From Rhizophagus clarus (taxonomy: Eukaryota > Glomeromycota > Glomeromycetes > Glomerales > Glomeraceae): a stretch of 64,000 nucleotides of DNA. The position numbers were made by a program, and so were the translations under genes. Under the pieces are notes generated by a model. The model was given only the letters and a program-made list of their open reading frames with translations. It ran no database searches and was not told the DNA's origin. The stretch's first letter is position 1; each line of letters opens with the position of its first letter. Positions 11,253 through 23,829 of the stretch are shown here, piece by piece. The stretch lies in contig BLAL01000236.1 of assembly GCA_015698045.1 (NCBI GenBank), positions 434,001 to 498,000 on the forward strand, given 5' to 3'.

Positions 11253-14200
11253 GTCGTGATCTGTGAAAGATCGGCACAAAATTACTATTAAGTTTTGGGG
11301 TAAAAATTTGCCGATCAATTATTAAATTATAATAATTGCTAACAATAGCAATAAGATAAAAATTACGAAAACATTTCACTGCTCCGCCAAATCACATGAC
11401 AAGTTGCGTAAACAATGTAAGAATATGGTTTGACAAAAAAAAGTCATTTTACTGACTTGACGAAACCAACTTTTCTTGTAGCAGCTGTAGATTTCGAAGA
11501 TACATACATATATAATATACTAATTTCACTCTTTAAAACAGTTTTCATTTTATGAATTTTTAAACTTTTATTGAACATTATTTATATTTCACTTTTTATA
11601 AAAACTTGCTACAAGTGTTTATTATGAATTTTCGGAGTCCATATTTTCTTCCAAAGAACGCAATGCCATGGCTTCTTTCCATTTGCGAGAAAAAGTTGAA
11701 ATCCAGTTTGTTATTGTAGATACTTTAGGTACGTCATTTTCTTCAATTTCACCAAGTTCTACACGCTTCAACAGTTCTTCATACATCTGTTGTGCATTTA
11801 ATTTTTGACGAGGATTTGCTGTTCCAGTATGGAACATTGATTCTAAGAGATTCTTTACTTGCAGAGTTATTCTTTTTACTGGCCCACGCTGACGAGTTTT
11901 TTCATTTTCCTTTAGAGCCCATCCACTGGTAAATATCTGTTGACTATTCAAAAAAAAAATAATTAGTATATCTAATAAATAAAAATGTGAGTGATATTAT
12001 TTGTACCTTTTAGTTTCCGGTAATCCATTATTTACAATATTTCCCATGTTAACAAGTGTTTGGTTCTATAAATAATTGGATTGATTTATAATCAAAGAAT
12101 TTATATAATAAAAATTCTAGAAATGAATATCACCTACCAATTCACCCTGTATTGGATCGCGTTCGTCTAACAAGCAAATATGTTACTTTTATTAGAAATA
12201 AATATAGCAAACAGGTAAACTCACTTTCTTTATTTAAGATTGGCATGGTCCATTGTTTAATACATTGTGTATGGGGTGTAAAAATAGGATTTGGTTTTTC
12301 AATTTTTCGTTTTTTAACAATCTTTTCTATTTTTTCAGGTGACCATTCTTTCCATTCTCCAATTCCTGGTAGTGCACGTGCGTTAATATAACCAACTTTT
12401 TCTTCATCGGTGGGCCAAGTCCATTCTTGAAGGTTGGATATCCCCGTAATAGTCCCTAATTTTGCTTTATCTAAAGGGAATAATAAATGGGATTTTTTTC
12501 AAATTTAACAGCGTGCTAAATAGAGTTTTATTTTACCGTTATTTCTATTAGGATTCAAGTTAGCAACTCGAACACCTGCTATGTCTTTTACTGCTGATTC
12601 AATATCATCTCCACAATCAACATCATACCCGAGTTTTATGTATCTTTTTATTGCTTGCGAAACCTTATTATCAATAAATTGACCAATCAGTATTATCTTT
12701 GACTTTTAAGGTGATAATATAGTTGAATGCACCTGCGCATGATGTGAATCAATTGCAGTTTTGGCCTCTCCTGCTTCAAGAAAGATCCACTTGCGAGGTA
12801 TTATATTATACCACTCTTTCCAATGTCCAATAATCAACATTAATTCTGAACAGTGGTAATGCATTCCATTATCAAACATTATTGTTATCCATTTAGGCTT
12901 TGGATTCATTGTTTCAATTACAGTGTGGAGAGAAGATGCGGTAAACCATGCATCTTGGCGTGTATCATTGGACCAATGATCAAATATTTGAATATCAAGT
13001 TGATTTTGTTCCATATTTTTGGTATATACAAGTACAGAATGAAAACTCCAACCACGTTTTCCAAAGAATTCTGTTTTAGTTTCTCGTAAATTTTGAGGTA
13101 GTATTCTCATTTTGTAATCTACAATCATTACAGCACCTTCACCATCTAATTCCTCTAAATTTGTTCGTACATGAATATTCAAGTATGTTTTTCGAGCATG
13201 ATGTGCCATCCATGCTATAAGTTTTTGCTGATATTCATCAAGAACTTCAAAATATTCTTCACTTGTTACTGCTTTTAATTCTTGAAAAAAACTGAAAAGA
13301 CTTTCACATTTTGAACAGGTAACTGGATGATTAAGATTACAATCTCCAAAAGCATGCCGTATATAGTAACTAATACAGGAATTATGAACTGCAGTACCAG
13401 TTGCAGTAACTTCCAGTTCTTTTGGATATTCTCGACGTATGTATCGTCGCAATTCTTGTGATTTTGTTAATAAATGTTTCTAATAAAATCAAATTCACAT
13501 TAGATTTTATATTCTACACTTGCTAATATTAATAAACTTTATTTTTTACCTTTAGAGATTCATCTGTGATATGGGCGGAAATTATTACCCCAATATCTCT
13601 AAAAACCATATAACCACAGTCATTACAAATGGAACATAAGCCACCTAAATTTTCTCGATACACATATTGACCACCTTTAAGACATGTCATAAAAGATGTA
13701 CAATGCATACCATTAGAATACTCTTCTGTAAATCTTTCCCATAATGCTTTTTTAGTATCTTGTAAGTATTTGATTGGTTTTCCTGTTTTGGCATCAGTTT
13801 TATATGAACTCATATTGACAAATTCTTTATCATTTAAAAATGTGTTAATTTGTTCAAGCATTTCAGGTGTAAATCTTTGTCGGCGAATTATTGGTTTTAC
13901 AAGTGGAGGAGCTCCATAACCATTAATACGTGCATATTTGCGAGACTCCGCAATAGTATGTGAACCAACCTGTATTTGATTATTGTATAAGATTTGCCAA
14001 TTATTATATCAGTAATATTTTTTGCAAAATTTTCATTGTTTTTTTTTGTATTTAGTTTATTTACATAAAGTTTATTTACATAATTTTTAAAAATTATAAA
14101 GATTTCATAAAAAAAGCAAATATTACATTCAAATTTTGTTTTAATTCATCGTAGGTGAATTCATTGGAAATTATAGAAAGTATGCGTCGTTTTCCATTAG

Positions 14201-15558
14201 GAGTTTTTTTATTGTTGGCAAGTGCACGTTCAAAACACATCCAAAATGTGTGTATTGTATTTAATATACTTTTTGGAATACTAGTAAGAAAACCATTTCG
14301 ATATAAAGTAGCAAATGCTACTTTATCTGCTTCTCCATTTGGTGATTTTGTCCATAATTGACGCTAATGTAATAATATTCCATTTTAATATTTGAATATC
14401 AGATATAGGAGACAACAAAAAAAAATATCATATTTACTAACCTGCGATTCTTCATGTGTCCAAGGAGTTATATTTGTTGCACCAACTGCTTTTAGCATAG
14501 TTTGCCATGCACTTAATTCACGTTCGCTAAATTCATATCCTTTTGGGTATATAGCATGCAAGGCAGGTTTAAATTCAATTATTGGATTTTTAGATTCAGC
14601 CCAGTTTGTAAAAAAATATTTCCAATTGGCATTTGCCAGAGTTCTTCTTTTTACGTAATAATCAAATAACTGTTCTAGAATATATTCATTATTCCAGTCA
14701 TTAAGAGTACATTTGGGTATTTGATACTGTTGAATTAGATTTTTTGTAATCAGATTATCAAGACCAAAAAGTTTTGCGCCAGTAAATTTTTTTAGTTGTC
14801 CTGTTTTTTTCCATACCTCATCTGGTGTTGCACCTATAAATTGTTTTATTAATGTGGATTCGCGGTAAATTTCAACAATACATTTTTTTTCTTCAATTCG
14901 TGATACATAAATTGATTGCTTTCTTTCATACGAATGAAGAAGGGATGATTGAAAACCTGAACCCACATAACCCCATTTTTTACGTGAAGATGTCCCAATA
15001 CCATAAATAAAAACTCTACAATTTTCTACATTTATACTAACGGGAATATATTGAATATTTTTTTTTAAAGTTTCAAGAATATTTTTATCATTCCAACCCA
15101 TTACTTGATATCCTGAATAGCGTGTTGAAGTATTGAAACAATCTTTATAAACTGTAGAAATAGCCTTTGTAGGACTTGACTCTGTAACAACATGTAAACC
15201 GCTTTGACAACAATATATTGGCATTAATTTGTTACTGCCAGAACCAGTTTGTATTGTTAAAACAAAATCTACTTCATTAAGTAGAACTTTAGTCTGTTGC
15301 CCCAGTTTAATCGGAAATAAAGTTTTGTTTTCATTTGAAATTATCCACCAATAAAAAGAATAAGGTCCATAGTGAAGTTCAGGTACTATAGAACCTGGAT
15401 TTATTAAAGTAACACGTAAATTTTGAGTCATTTTGACAGCTGTTAAAGGTTGTCAACGAGAGATTTGAGTTTATTATAGCTGGTTGTTATGTATCTTATC
15501 CCCAAATTTACTATACACGACTCATATGATCTGATGTCGATCATTCGCGGATCACGAC
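11253..15558. mobile_element. 4.3-kb DNA transposon with TTAA target duplication
   Basis: The terminal inverted repeats start GTCGTGATC at both ends and stay similar for about 20 bp (GTCGTGATCTGTGAAAGATC on the left, GTCGTGATCCGCGAATGATC from the right). TTAA is present on each side (11249-11252 and 15559-15562). Precise removal restores the AAA ATPase frame. TTAA duplication is typical of piggyBac, but the ends lack the usual CCC start, so I leave the superfamily open. Inside lies one spliced minus-strand gene that appears intact, so the insertion is probably recent and the element may be active. Confidence 0.85.
11622..15431 (-). CDS. Putative DDE transposase of the TTAA-flanked element, nine exons
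   Basis: Exons on the minus strand: 15431-14442, 14363-14127, 13969-13550, 13479-12733, 12663-12537, then from 12470 onward four more ending with a final exon to 11622. Checked junctions keep phase, and no stop falls inside the spliced frame; protein roughly 1,060 residues. The stop seen near 12706 disappears when the CAG|GTGCAT donor at 12733 is used. Candidate catalytic acids are D in MIVDYKM, D in IMFDNGMHYH and E in IFLEAGEAK, followed by DSHHAQ. There are Cys pairs before the core (CSICNDCGY, TCSKCESLF), perhaps zinc-binding. The C-terminal exon is Lys/Glu-rich and helical. I recognise the general style of a fungal transposase, not a named family. Confidence 0.7.
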
Positions 15559-16430
15559 TTAAGGGATTGTTGGAACAACATATAATTAATAATAATAAAG
15601 GTGTAAATTCCATTGATCCTATTAACAATAAAGGAAAGGGCTGCATCTTTTTATGCCATGGACCACCTGGTACTGGAAAAACACTGACAGCTGAAAGTGT
15701 AGCTGAAATGCTTAAATGTCCATTACGGATGCTTAGTGTGCATGAACTTGGAATAAGTCCATCCAAGTATATAGTATTTTCGTGCATATTTTATTTAAAA
15801 TGCTTATTATACTTGCTATTGTTTACTATAGTTACATTTATCTCTTTCTGTTTCCAGCTTAGAATGACAATTAGTTAATGTTCTAGATATTGCATTTGTA
15901 TGGAATGCTATTCTCTTACTTGATGAAGCTGATATTTATTTTGAAAAACGTGATACAGTAAATTTAGAGCGAAATGCGATGACTTGTATATTTTTACGCC
16001 AGCTGGAATACTATCAAGGTAAAAATTTTTATTTTCCTTATTATTGCTTATATAAAAGAGATTTTTTTCACTAAAATTTCCTTTTAACTTTATTTTTCCC
16101 TTTTTAGGCATTCTCTTTTTGACAACAAATCGAGTTATGACTTTTGATCCGGCATTTTGCTCACGAATTAGTATGTTTTTCCATTATCCCACTCTCAATT
16201 TGGAGGAAAAGGCTGCAATTTGGAAAAATTTTATTAAAAAAGCCAAGCTGGACCTCAATTCAGATGATTTTGTAAAACATAATTTAAATGGACATGAAAT
16301 TCATAATATTATTCATACTGCAAAATTGTTGGCCAAGAATCGTAAAAAGAGTATCACAGCAAAACATGTAAATCAAGTTATTGAGGTTATCCAGCAATTT
16401 CAAAAAGACATAAATGAATTGACTTATTAA

Positions 16431-16739
16431 GTTTTTGTTAGGCTTAAACAAAATAACTCAATCTAATTTTTTTATATCAATTTCAAATGTACCTTATTCT
16501 TAATTACTAGTGATCAGTTGAGATGCACTATATATTATCAATAAAAAATCGGTTAGTTCTTAACATAGTACATAATGACAGGTTTTTGTTTTTTGATTTT
16601 CTAATAGAAAAATATATTGAAAGCGTAATGTTACAAATTATTTTTTGTCATGAACATTTTTTAATTTTGTGTCTTATTTTCAAATTATCTCTAAATTAAA
16701 GATCAATTTGATCTTCAAGTAACGAACAAAGCACTGTTT
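16431..16739. other. Spacer with one copy of a dispersed repeat
   Basis: No coding frame. About 16500-16690 resembles the units clustered at 23830-24880: a stretch ending in AAATCGGTTA, then a gap, GATTTTCTAATAGA, and TGTCATGAACATTT. It is an isolated, diverged copy of that repeat. Confidence 0.5.
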
Positions 16740-19700
16740 CTTTTGCATATTAACTAACAAATAATATTGTTTCTTTGATAGAGAATAACAAGGTTAACAT
16801 CATAAAAGCTATAAGAACGGAGTATGAGCAGTTGCTTTCGCGTTCATATTAGTGGTTGGTCACCATTACATAATAAATTGGTTGATTGAGAAAGTAAAAA
16901 CATAAAATCGTAAATATTAACTAATGAATAATATTTTCTTTAATAGAGAATAACAAGGTTAACATCACAAAAGCTATAAGAACAGAGCATGAGCAGTTGC
17001 TGTTGCATTTGCATTAGTGGTTGGTTCTCCATCAAATAGTATTGGTTAGTTAAGAGTTGTTAATCATAAAATCGTACATATTAACTGACAAATAATATAG
17101 TTTCATTGTTAGAAAATGATATGCTTATCATTTTAATTGCTATGAAAATGGATTGTGAGCAGTTGCTTTCACTTTTACATTAATGGTGGGTACTTTATCA
17201 TACATTCATTAATTAGTTAAGAGTTGTTAATCATAAAATCGTACATATTAACTGACAAATAATATTGTTTCATTGTTAGAAAATGACACGTTTAACATTT
17301 AACTGCCATGAAATTGTTAATCATAAAATCGTACATATTAACTGAAAAAATATTGGTTTCTTGTTAAAAAATGACACGGATAACATTTTAATTGGCATGA
17401 AAATGGAGCGTAAGCAAGTTGCTCTCACTTTGACATTAGTGGTTGGTTTTTATCAATGATATGTTGTTTGCTTGAGAATGTGAATATATAAATCATTCAT
17501 ATTAACTAACAAATAATATCTCTTCCTTGATAGATAATAACAATATTAACATTTTAATTACCATGAAAATGGAACATGAGCATTTGCTTCGCTTTCACAT
17601 TATTGGTTTGTATTTCATCAAGAAAATTGTTTTTGCTTGAAAATGTGAAAATATAAAATCATACAAATTAACTAACAAATACTGTTGTTTCTTGATAGAA
17701 AATGACAAGGTTAACATTTTAATTACCGTGAAAATAGAGCGTAAGCAGTTGCTCTCACTTTTACATTAGTGGTTGGTTTTTCATCAATGAAATGTATTTT
17801 TGCTTGAGAATGTGAAAATATAAAATCGTACATATTAACTAACAGATAATGTCTGTTCCTTGATAGATAATAACAAGATTAACATTTTAATTGCAAAGAA
17901 AATGGAGTATGAGCATTTGCTCCTTTTGTTTTAAGCGTTTAAGCACAGAGTTTAAATATGCTGACGTGTCAGAAGTGTTTATTTTATAATTTTAATTTGA
18001 GCCTTTATGAGAAGTTTCATATCGTCGCAAATAGAGAATCACGTTGATGAAAGTTAGGTATTGGACAAAAGCGTTTTACTTATATGATTATTAAATTAAT
18101 AGTTAAAAAGTATTAGTAGAGTTTATTAACTTTTATTGATTATTTGCATGAGCCGAGTTGAATCGAGCTGGCTCGCGAGCTTTTAAGAATTACACTTTTC
18201 AATTTTAAATGATCAGGCGGATTGGATATCATATTTTTATATAGTCGATGGCTGTGCTATTTATTATTCGTGAGTATACTTTTATTTATAATAACCTGTG
18301 AAAATATGGACGGGTGACATTGTTAAAATAGTATAGTATTATTAATTCAAATCGATGTGGGTTTGACCATTAGTAATTTTTCATATTCTGCACTTGTTAT
18401 TCTTAAGGTTTAACGCGCACTCGTTGTGCCTGCCAAAAGTTTATAATGCGCACGTGTTGTTGTTCCTGTTAAAAGATAATCAAATTAAATTTTAGTAGCA
18501 TTTTTATTTTGAATACCGATGAAAATACATTGGTCTTGATTTAATAAATTGTATTCAAATTTATATTTTTATTTCATTTTAAATTTTTTTTAATCATTTT
18601 TTTATTATCTAAAATTAAATTTCACATCACTAGTAATAGAGATATTTTATTTATGTCATTTTTTATTATAATCTTCTTTTTCATGTGCGTTACTCGATCC
18701 ACTATTACTAGAGTCTTAATTACTATGCTTTCATTTCTATTTACATTTTTTCTCTAATTTTTTTATCATTTTTTATTAACTCAAAACTGAATAAATGCAT
18801 AAGTAATAAACTACAGAGTAAAAAAAAAAGACGTTAAACTAAGTTTATTTTTTGTAATAAGTTTTTTTGTTATAGCGTAAATATAATCAAAAAAAATTTT
18901 TAATTATCTGCTCAGCAATAATAAATATCTTGTCACAGTTATCATTTCTGCTATTATATGATAGTATTATGATTATAAACATATATTGTAACAATAAGAT
19001 AAAAGCAAATAATGTATTATTAAAATGCATGAAATTAACAATAAAATTTATTAAATGTTATGATAATAGTTGATATCATAAGCCATCAGATTATTAAGTA
19101 TGATTTACTAAAACGCGAAGGCTTCAAGTCTCGTCGCAAATTCAAATTCTTAGTTTCAATGCAAAAAATTCGAGGACATACAATTTGATCACAGGGTTTA
19201 AAATAGTTGTCCATTTTACATTTCCGATCATATTAAAAATTCTTGTGTAATATTTATAAGAACTAAGTCACTTGTTCTAAGCCACCTTAATATTATTTTT
19301 TCAACAGTACTTCTTCTATTAAAATAAGTCTTTTATGCTCTCTTGTGAAATTTTATTCTTATCGTTATCTAAAAAGAAAACAATATTATTTGTTAGTTAA
19401 TATGTACGATTTTGTTTTCCAATTTCTCAAGCAAACAACATGTCCTTGATAGAACACCAACCAATAATGTAAACGCGAAAGCAAATAATCATGCTGCATT
19501 TTCATGATAATTAAAATGATCATCTTGTTATTATCTATCAAGAAACAAATTATTATTTGTTAGTTAATATGTATGATTTTATGTTTTCACATTCTGAAGT
19601 AAACAACATATTATTGATGCATACCAACCACAAATATCAATACGAGTGCAAATGACCATGCTGCATTTTCATGGTAATTAAAATGTTAATCTTGTTATTC

Positions 19701-20535
19701 TCTATCAAGGAACAAATATTATTTGTTAGTTAATATGTACAATTTTATGTTTTCACATTTTCAAGCAAAACTATTTTCTTGATGGAATACAAACTGATAA
19801 TGTGAATGTAAAGCAAATGCTCATATTCCATTTTTATGACAATTATAATGTTAATCTTTTTATTATCTATCAAGGAAACAATATTATTTGTTAGTTAATA
19901 TGTACGATTTTATATTTTCACACTCTCAAGTAAAAAAACATATCATTGATGAAACACCAACCACTAATGTAAAAGTGAGAGCAACTGCTTATGCTCCATT
20001 TTCATGATAATTAAAATGTTAACCTTGTCATTTTCTATCAAAGAAATAATATTATTTGTTAGTTAATATGTACGATTTTATACTTTCATATTTTCAAGCA
20101 AAAATTATTTACTTGATGCTCATATTCCATTTTCATGTTAATTAAAATGTTAATATTGTTATTATCTATTAAGAAAAAGATATTATTTGTTAATTAATAT
20201 GTGCGATTTTATATTTTCGCATTCTCACGCAACTAACATATCATTGATAAAAATTAACCACTAATGTCAAAGCGAGAGCAACTGCTTACACTCTATATTC
20301 ATGCCAATTAAAATGTTAATCTTGTCATTTTCTATCAAGAAAATAATATTATTTGTTAGTTAATATACAAGATTTTATATTTTCATATTTTCAAGTAAAA
20401 ATTATTTACTTGATGGAATACAGACCATTAATGTGAACGTGAGAGCAAATGCTCATGTTCCATTTTCATTGTAATTAAGATGTTAATCTTGTTATTATCT
20501 ATCAAGGAACAGATATTATTTGTTAGTTAATATGT
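16740..20535. mobile_element. Foldback-type element: arms of eight tandem ~165-bp subrepeats, inverted
   Basis: In the left arm a ~165-bp unit marked by TAACTAACAAATAATATTG recurs near 16752, 16918, 17080, 17248, 17337, 17498, 17669 and 17837. In the right arm its reverse complement (ATTATTTGTTAGTTAATATG) recurs near 19386, 19553, 19717, 19884, 20053, 20184, 20349 and 20517. So there are eight units on each side, facing each other, around a ~1.4-kb spacer (about 17940-19370) without a gene. Long inverted arms built from tandem subrepeats are the hallmark of foldback elements. No target duplication was found, so the outer borders are approximate. No transposase is present, so any mobility would be in trans. 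Confidence 0.65.
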
Positions 20536-21572
20536 AAGATATAAAATAAGAGAATATTTATCTTTAAAATGCTAAAAAAAATTCAAAAACGTTTATTAAA
20601 ATTTAACTGTTAAAATATTTTTTATGATACATTTCACTTTATAAAATTACTGAGTTTTTTTTTATTTATTGAAATAAGCCTAATAAATTATTTTTATTTA
20701 AAAATTTGACATTATTTATATAATTTATAATTGTAATAAAAAGATAATTTTTATAATATATTGAATAGAAAAATCTTCCTTAAAATTTGATATTCACCTT
20801 TAATACTCCAAAGATCGCAAAATATTTTTCAATAAATATTATATATTTTATACGTAAAAAATGCGTTTTTATTTTTACAACACAATAAAAATAAGGAATA
20901 GAATAGAATATATAAACTAGAATAAAAAGGAATAATATACATTTAAGGCGAAGTTACAGGGGAAAATACTCAAAAACTATGAAAATTATTATGGTTCGAT
21001 ATGTCTACTATTTTTAGATTTGTACTATAATGTCACATTACCAAAAATTTTTTGGTGGTGTTCTTGCTAGGGTTTTTGGATCGGCTGTTTGAAATACCTC
21101 AAAAACATATAAAATTTTATTAACTGCTTGAAAATAATATATAATAAAAGAAGAAAATGCTATTTTAAAATGTTTTACATAAAAATATTTAGTACAAACT
21201 TATTGAAATCTCAAAAAAAAAAGAAAAAATTATTTCACTTTTTACTACCAAGTAATAAAAAACATATAAACTAATAACAAAGGAACCAGTGGTCCAATTT
21301 GTATAAAAAAACTTCGCCTATATAGATTTAGTACATACAACCTTAACTTTTTAGATCGGCTGCTTTTCCAGGTATACGCGTCGAAAAAATTAAAATTTTT
21401 GCGCAATTTAATATAAAAATTTGTTTGTATAACCGATTATATTGAGTGTCAGTTTATTTATCAGTCTATGTAACCTTAAGTTAGCCCCCCGTTTATTTAT
21501 CTAACTCCTAGGTTCTTGGGGGGTAATTAAAAACGCAGCTATCCCACGTGACTTCAAAAAATTTATTATGAC
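20536..21572. other. AT-rich gene-free stretch
   Basis: No coding frame. It contains the 374-bp inverted-repeat element listed separately and a short C6/G6 inverted repeat near 21480-21527 that could form a hairpin. Confidence 0.5.
20946..21319. mobile_element. 374-bp candidate MITE
   Basis: A perfect 10-bp terminal inverted repeat, AGGCGAAGTT at 20946-20955 and AACTTCGCCT at 21310-21319, bounds an AT-rich non-coding interior. No clear target duplication is visible and similarity beyond ten bases is weak, so the call is tentative. Confidence 0.4.
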
Positions 21573-21889
21573 GTGACACGTAAAAATAGTATCTTGACTC
21601 AGCTTTTCGTCTATTTTCTTTACGAAAATGGTGGAATACGTTGGAAATTTCTTACTTTCTGCCAAACTTTGTACTATTTCAGAATATACAATAGTTATCA
21701 GTTAGTAACAAAACTTTCAGCTGAATTTCCAACTTTTGAATTTGCACAATTGGAAGTAAAGAGAGCACTAGACCTTGCATTATTAAAGATTCATGATGAG
21801 GAACGCAAGAATATTATTTACAAATCATTTTATAATGCATGTATAGTGTATTTGTCATTGCTTTAGTAAATATAATGTGACTATAATTT

Positions 21890-22130
21890 TAAACATGATG
21901 CTTATTTTGAATTTATATGAACTTTTATTTCTTGATGGCTTTTGAAGACCAAATAGTGATTAATTGTGACTATTGGCGTGTATTTCATGATGACTTTTGA
22001 CGACCAACTAGTGTATTGATTGTTTATGTATTTGAGGTCGGAATAGAGTAATCATGATTAATTGTGACTATTGACTTTATGTGAACGTGTATTTCATAAT
22101 GGCTTTTAACGACCAAATAGCGATTGTTAT
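21890..22130. repeat. Three diverged copies of a short tandem segment
   Basis: The segment around CTTTTGAAGACCAAATAGTG, with ATTAATTGTGACTATTG following, appears three times with changes (near 21947, 21992 and 22105). It lies in what would be an intron of the decayed gene. Confidence 0.45.
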
Positions 22131-22650
22131 ACTAGCGTATATATATGAGTCGTAGTATTTTATAGTATTATATATGATAAATTGATAAATACTGTATCTA
22201 ACATTATATTATATTTATTAATTGTTAGTTAAATTATGGATATGAAGCTGTAAAAAGCTTAAATGAAATAGGCGCTTTTTCTTATAATGAGGTATTTTAC
22301 ACATTGTTAATATTTTTGAAAAATATAATATTAAGATTTTTAACCTTTTATTTCTTTTATTTATAGAGTTCTCAAGATGAAAATGGGTCTAATAATATTC
22401 CTATTTCTAGAAATATTGAAGAGTTACAAAAAAAACTTACCGTAAGTGATAATAAGATGATGTTAAATTCTATTTAATTCAACATAAATAATCAATTATT
22501 TTGTAGTCACCTGAATCTGATATTGATACTGAGTTGTGTGATGCTGTGTTAGAGAAATTATCTAATATCGATATCAAGAATCTTTCTTGGAAAGATCTTA
22601 TAGCGAGTCAGGTGCTTGATGAAAATTCGTTGTTAATAAAATCGTTAAAT

Positions 22651-22805
22651 GGGGTCTTTGCAATAGAAAGGTACGAAACTCAAAAAAAATTTTAATTTTA
22701 TTTTATATGCTAATTATGTTTTTTATACTAAAATAAGTGTAAATTTAATATTAATTAAATTTTTATTTTTTTTTGAGTTTCGTATCTTTCTATTGCAAAG
22801 ACCCC
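22651..22805. mobile_element. 155-bp hairpin MITE with AAAT target duplication, in an exon
   Basis: The left end GGGGTCTTTGCAATAGAAAG continues as inverted repeat for about 39 bases and is matched almost perfectly from the right end (one difference). AAAT flanks both sides (22647-22650 and 22806-22809). Removing the element and one AAAT restores the exon frame (SLN-DEAQRQFL). The interior is about 75 bp of AT-rich DNA. Such long, near-perfect arms would form a stable RNA hairpin if transcribed. Confidence 0.8.
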
Positions 22806-23829
22806 AAATGACGAAGCTCAAAGACAATTTTTGGTATTTATAAATAATTTTATTAAACCTGTGGTATAATAGTATTTACTTAATTAATACATTAGTGGCC
22901 AAAGAATCAATATACACCAAAAATAGAAGATGAAATTAATATAAAATGCGTTTGATTCTTAAATGAATATGTTCAAAATAACGAACTTTCAAATCCTCCT
23001 GAAAAATTTTTTCATGATTCAAGTTGGAAAGAAAGTCTTTCCAGACAGAAGCAAGTCATCGATGATATATTACAAGTGCTGTAAATAATGTTTAAATTTA
23101 ATTAATCATTATCGTTATTTTAATAACATTTATTTAAAATATTTCTATAGTAATGAAATTTGGAATAATCCAATTTACTCGATGAACGAAGATAATCTAA
23201 AAATATTAAACGAAGGTACTTACTTTGTAGATGTAATCAATCCCATTCTTAGAGCCACACTCAAAGAGATTGATTGTTATAATACATATTTAACTGTGTA
23301 AGCAATTACAATTTACTTATTTATTTGTAAATGAGTATTTAACATTATATCTATTAAATTGTTATTTCGTAGTGCAGAAATGCAGAGTGTCGCAAGTCAG
23401 TTTAGAAAAAATAATTTTTCTGATTATTCTCAAATTGGAAATAAACCCGATGCAATGTTTGCATTATTTTATAAAAAAAAATACGAACTTTTATACATAG
23501 AATCTTCTCGTGTTTATTGCACAATACGAAAAACAAAAGACGATTATTTAAAACTTTGGCGCTATTGTAATAACAGGATATCTTGGATTTATAATTCTTG
23601 TTTGCCTCCCAAAAATCAGTTTTGTTTACTAGGAGTGCAAATTTATGGTTGTATGTTTCTATTATTTATATAATCATTGCAATTATTATTAATAATATTA
23701 ATTTTTTATTTAGGGACAACAATTCGTTTAAATGTTTTAATGAAAGATTCAAATGATATAAATCGTTACTTCACTTTATATGAAAGTGAAATACCGTTAA
23801 CCCCATGTGAAGGTAATGTTATTGTAACA

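Larger units (their letters stand above)
9598..16430 (+). pseudogene. Crinkler-type header fused to a fungal AAA ATPase; stops, frameshift, split by a transposon
   Basis: Exons: 9598-9847, 9957-10274, 10340-10499, 10609-11252, then after the insert 15563-15766, 15858-16018 and 16108-16430. Exon 1 (starts MPYKIWVKYGDG) is a ubiquitin-like header of the Crinkler type. Exons 2-4 match the N-terminal region of large fungal AAA ATPases, with a DUF7025-like part (DLAKGTHYKSYEG, NGRVMIN). The rest is the AAA core: Walker A GPPGTGKT, Walker B LLLDEAD, LTTNR, and a helical lid. All junction phases match, so header and ATPase were one gene. Lesions: TGA 9983-9985, TAA 10441-10443, a one-base shift near 11011 (ATGA overlap), TGA 15865-15867, and a 4.3-kb insertion. 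Excising the insert rejoins DILK-GLLEQ in frame. Crinklers act in host or fungal nuclei in known cases; a role here is inference. Confidence 0.75.
21573..23820 (+). pseudogene. Multi-exon gene with a PD-(D/E)XK-like motif, decayed
   Basis: A chain of short exons on the plus strand: a first part ending about 21851 (EVKRALDLALLKIHDEER), then about 22220-22290, 22369-22440, 22506-22840 (with a MITE), 22897-23082, 23152-23299, 23374-23648 and 23715-23812. The last exons resemble a recurrent glomeromycete protein of unknown function: NPILRATLKEID, then GNKPDAMF followed by YELLYIESSR, and LWRYCNN. The spacing PD...ExS recalls PD-(D/E)XK nucleases; that is inference. Damage: TGA at 22953-22955 and a 155-bp insertion at 22651-22805. 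The 3' end runs into repeats after 23820 with no clear stop. The first exon's link is uncertain because its intron would need a weak GTGTAT donor. Confidence 0.5.

Noticed and set aside
22651..22805. MITE acting as a spliced intron
   Set aside because: GTACGA and a CAAAG acceptor exist in the arms, but removing that part leaves the exon out of frame.
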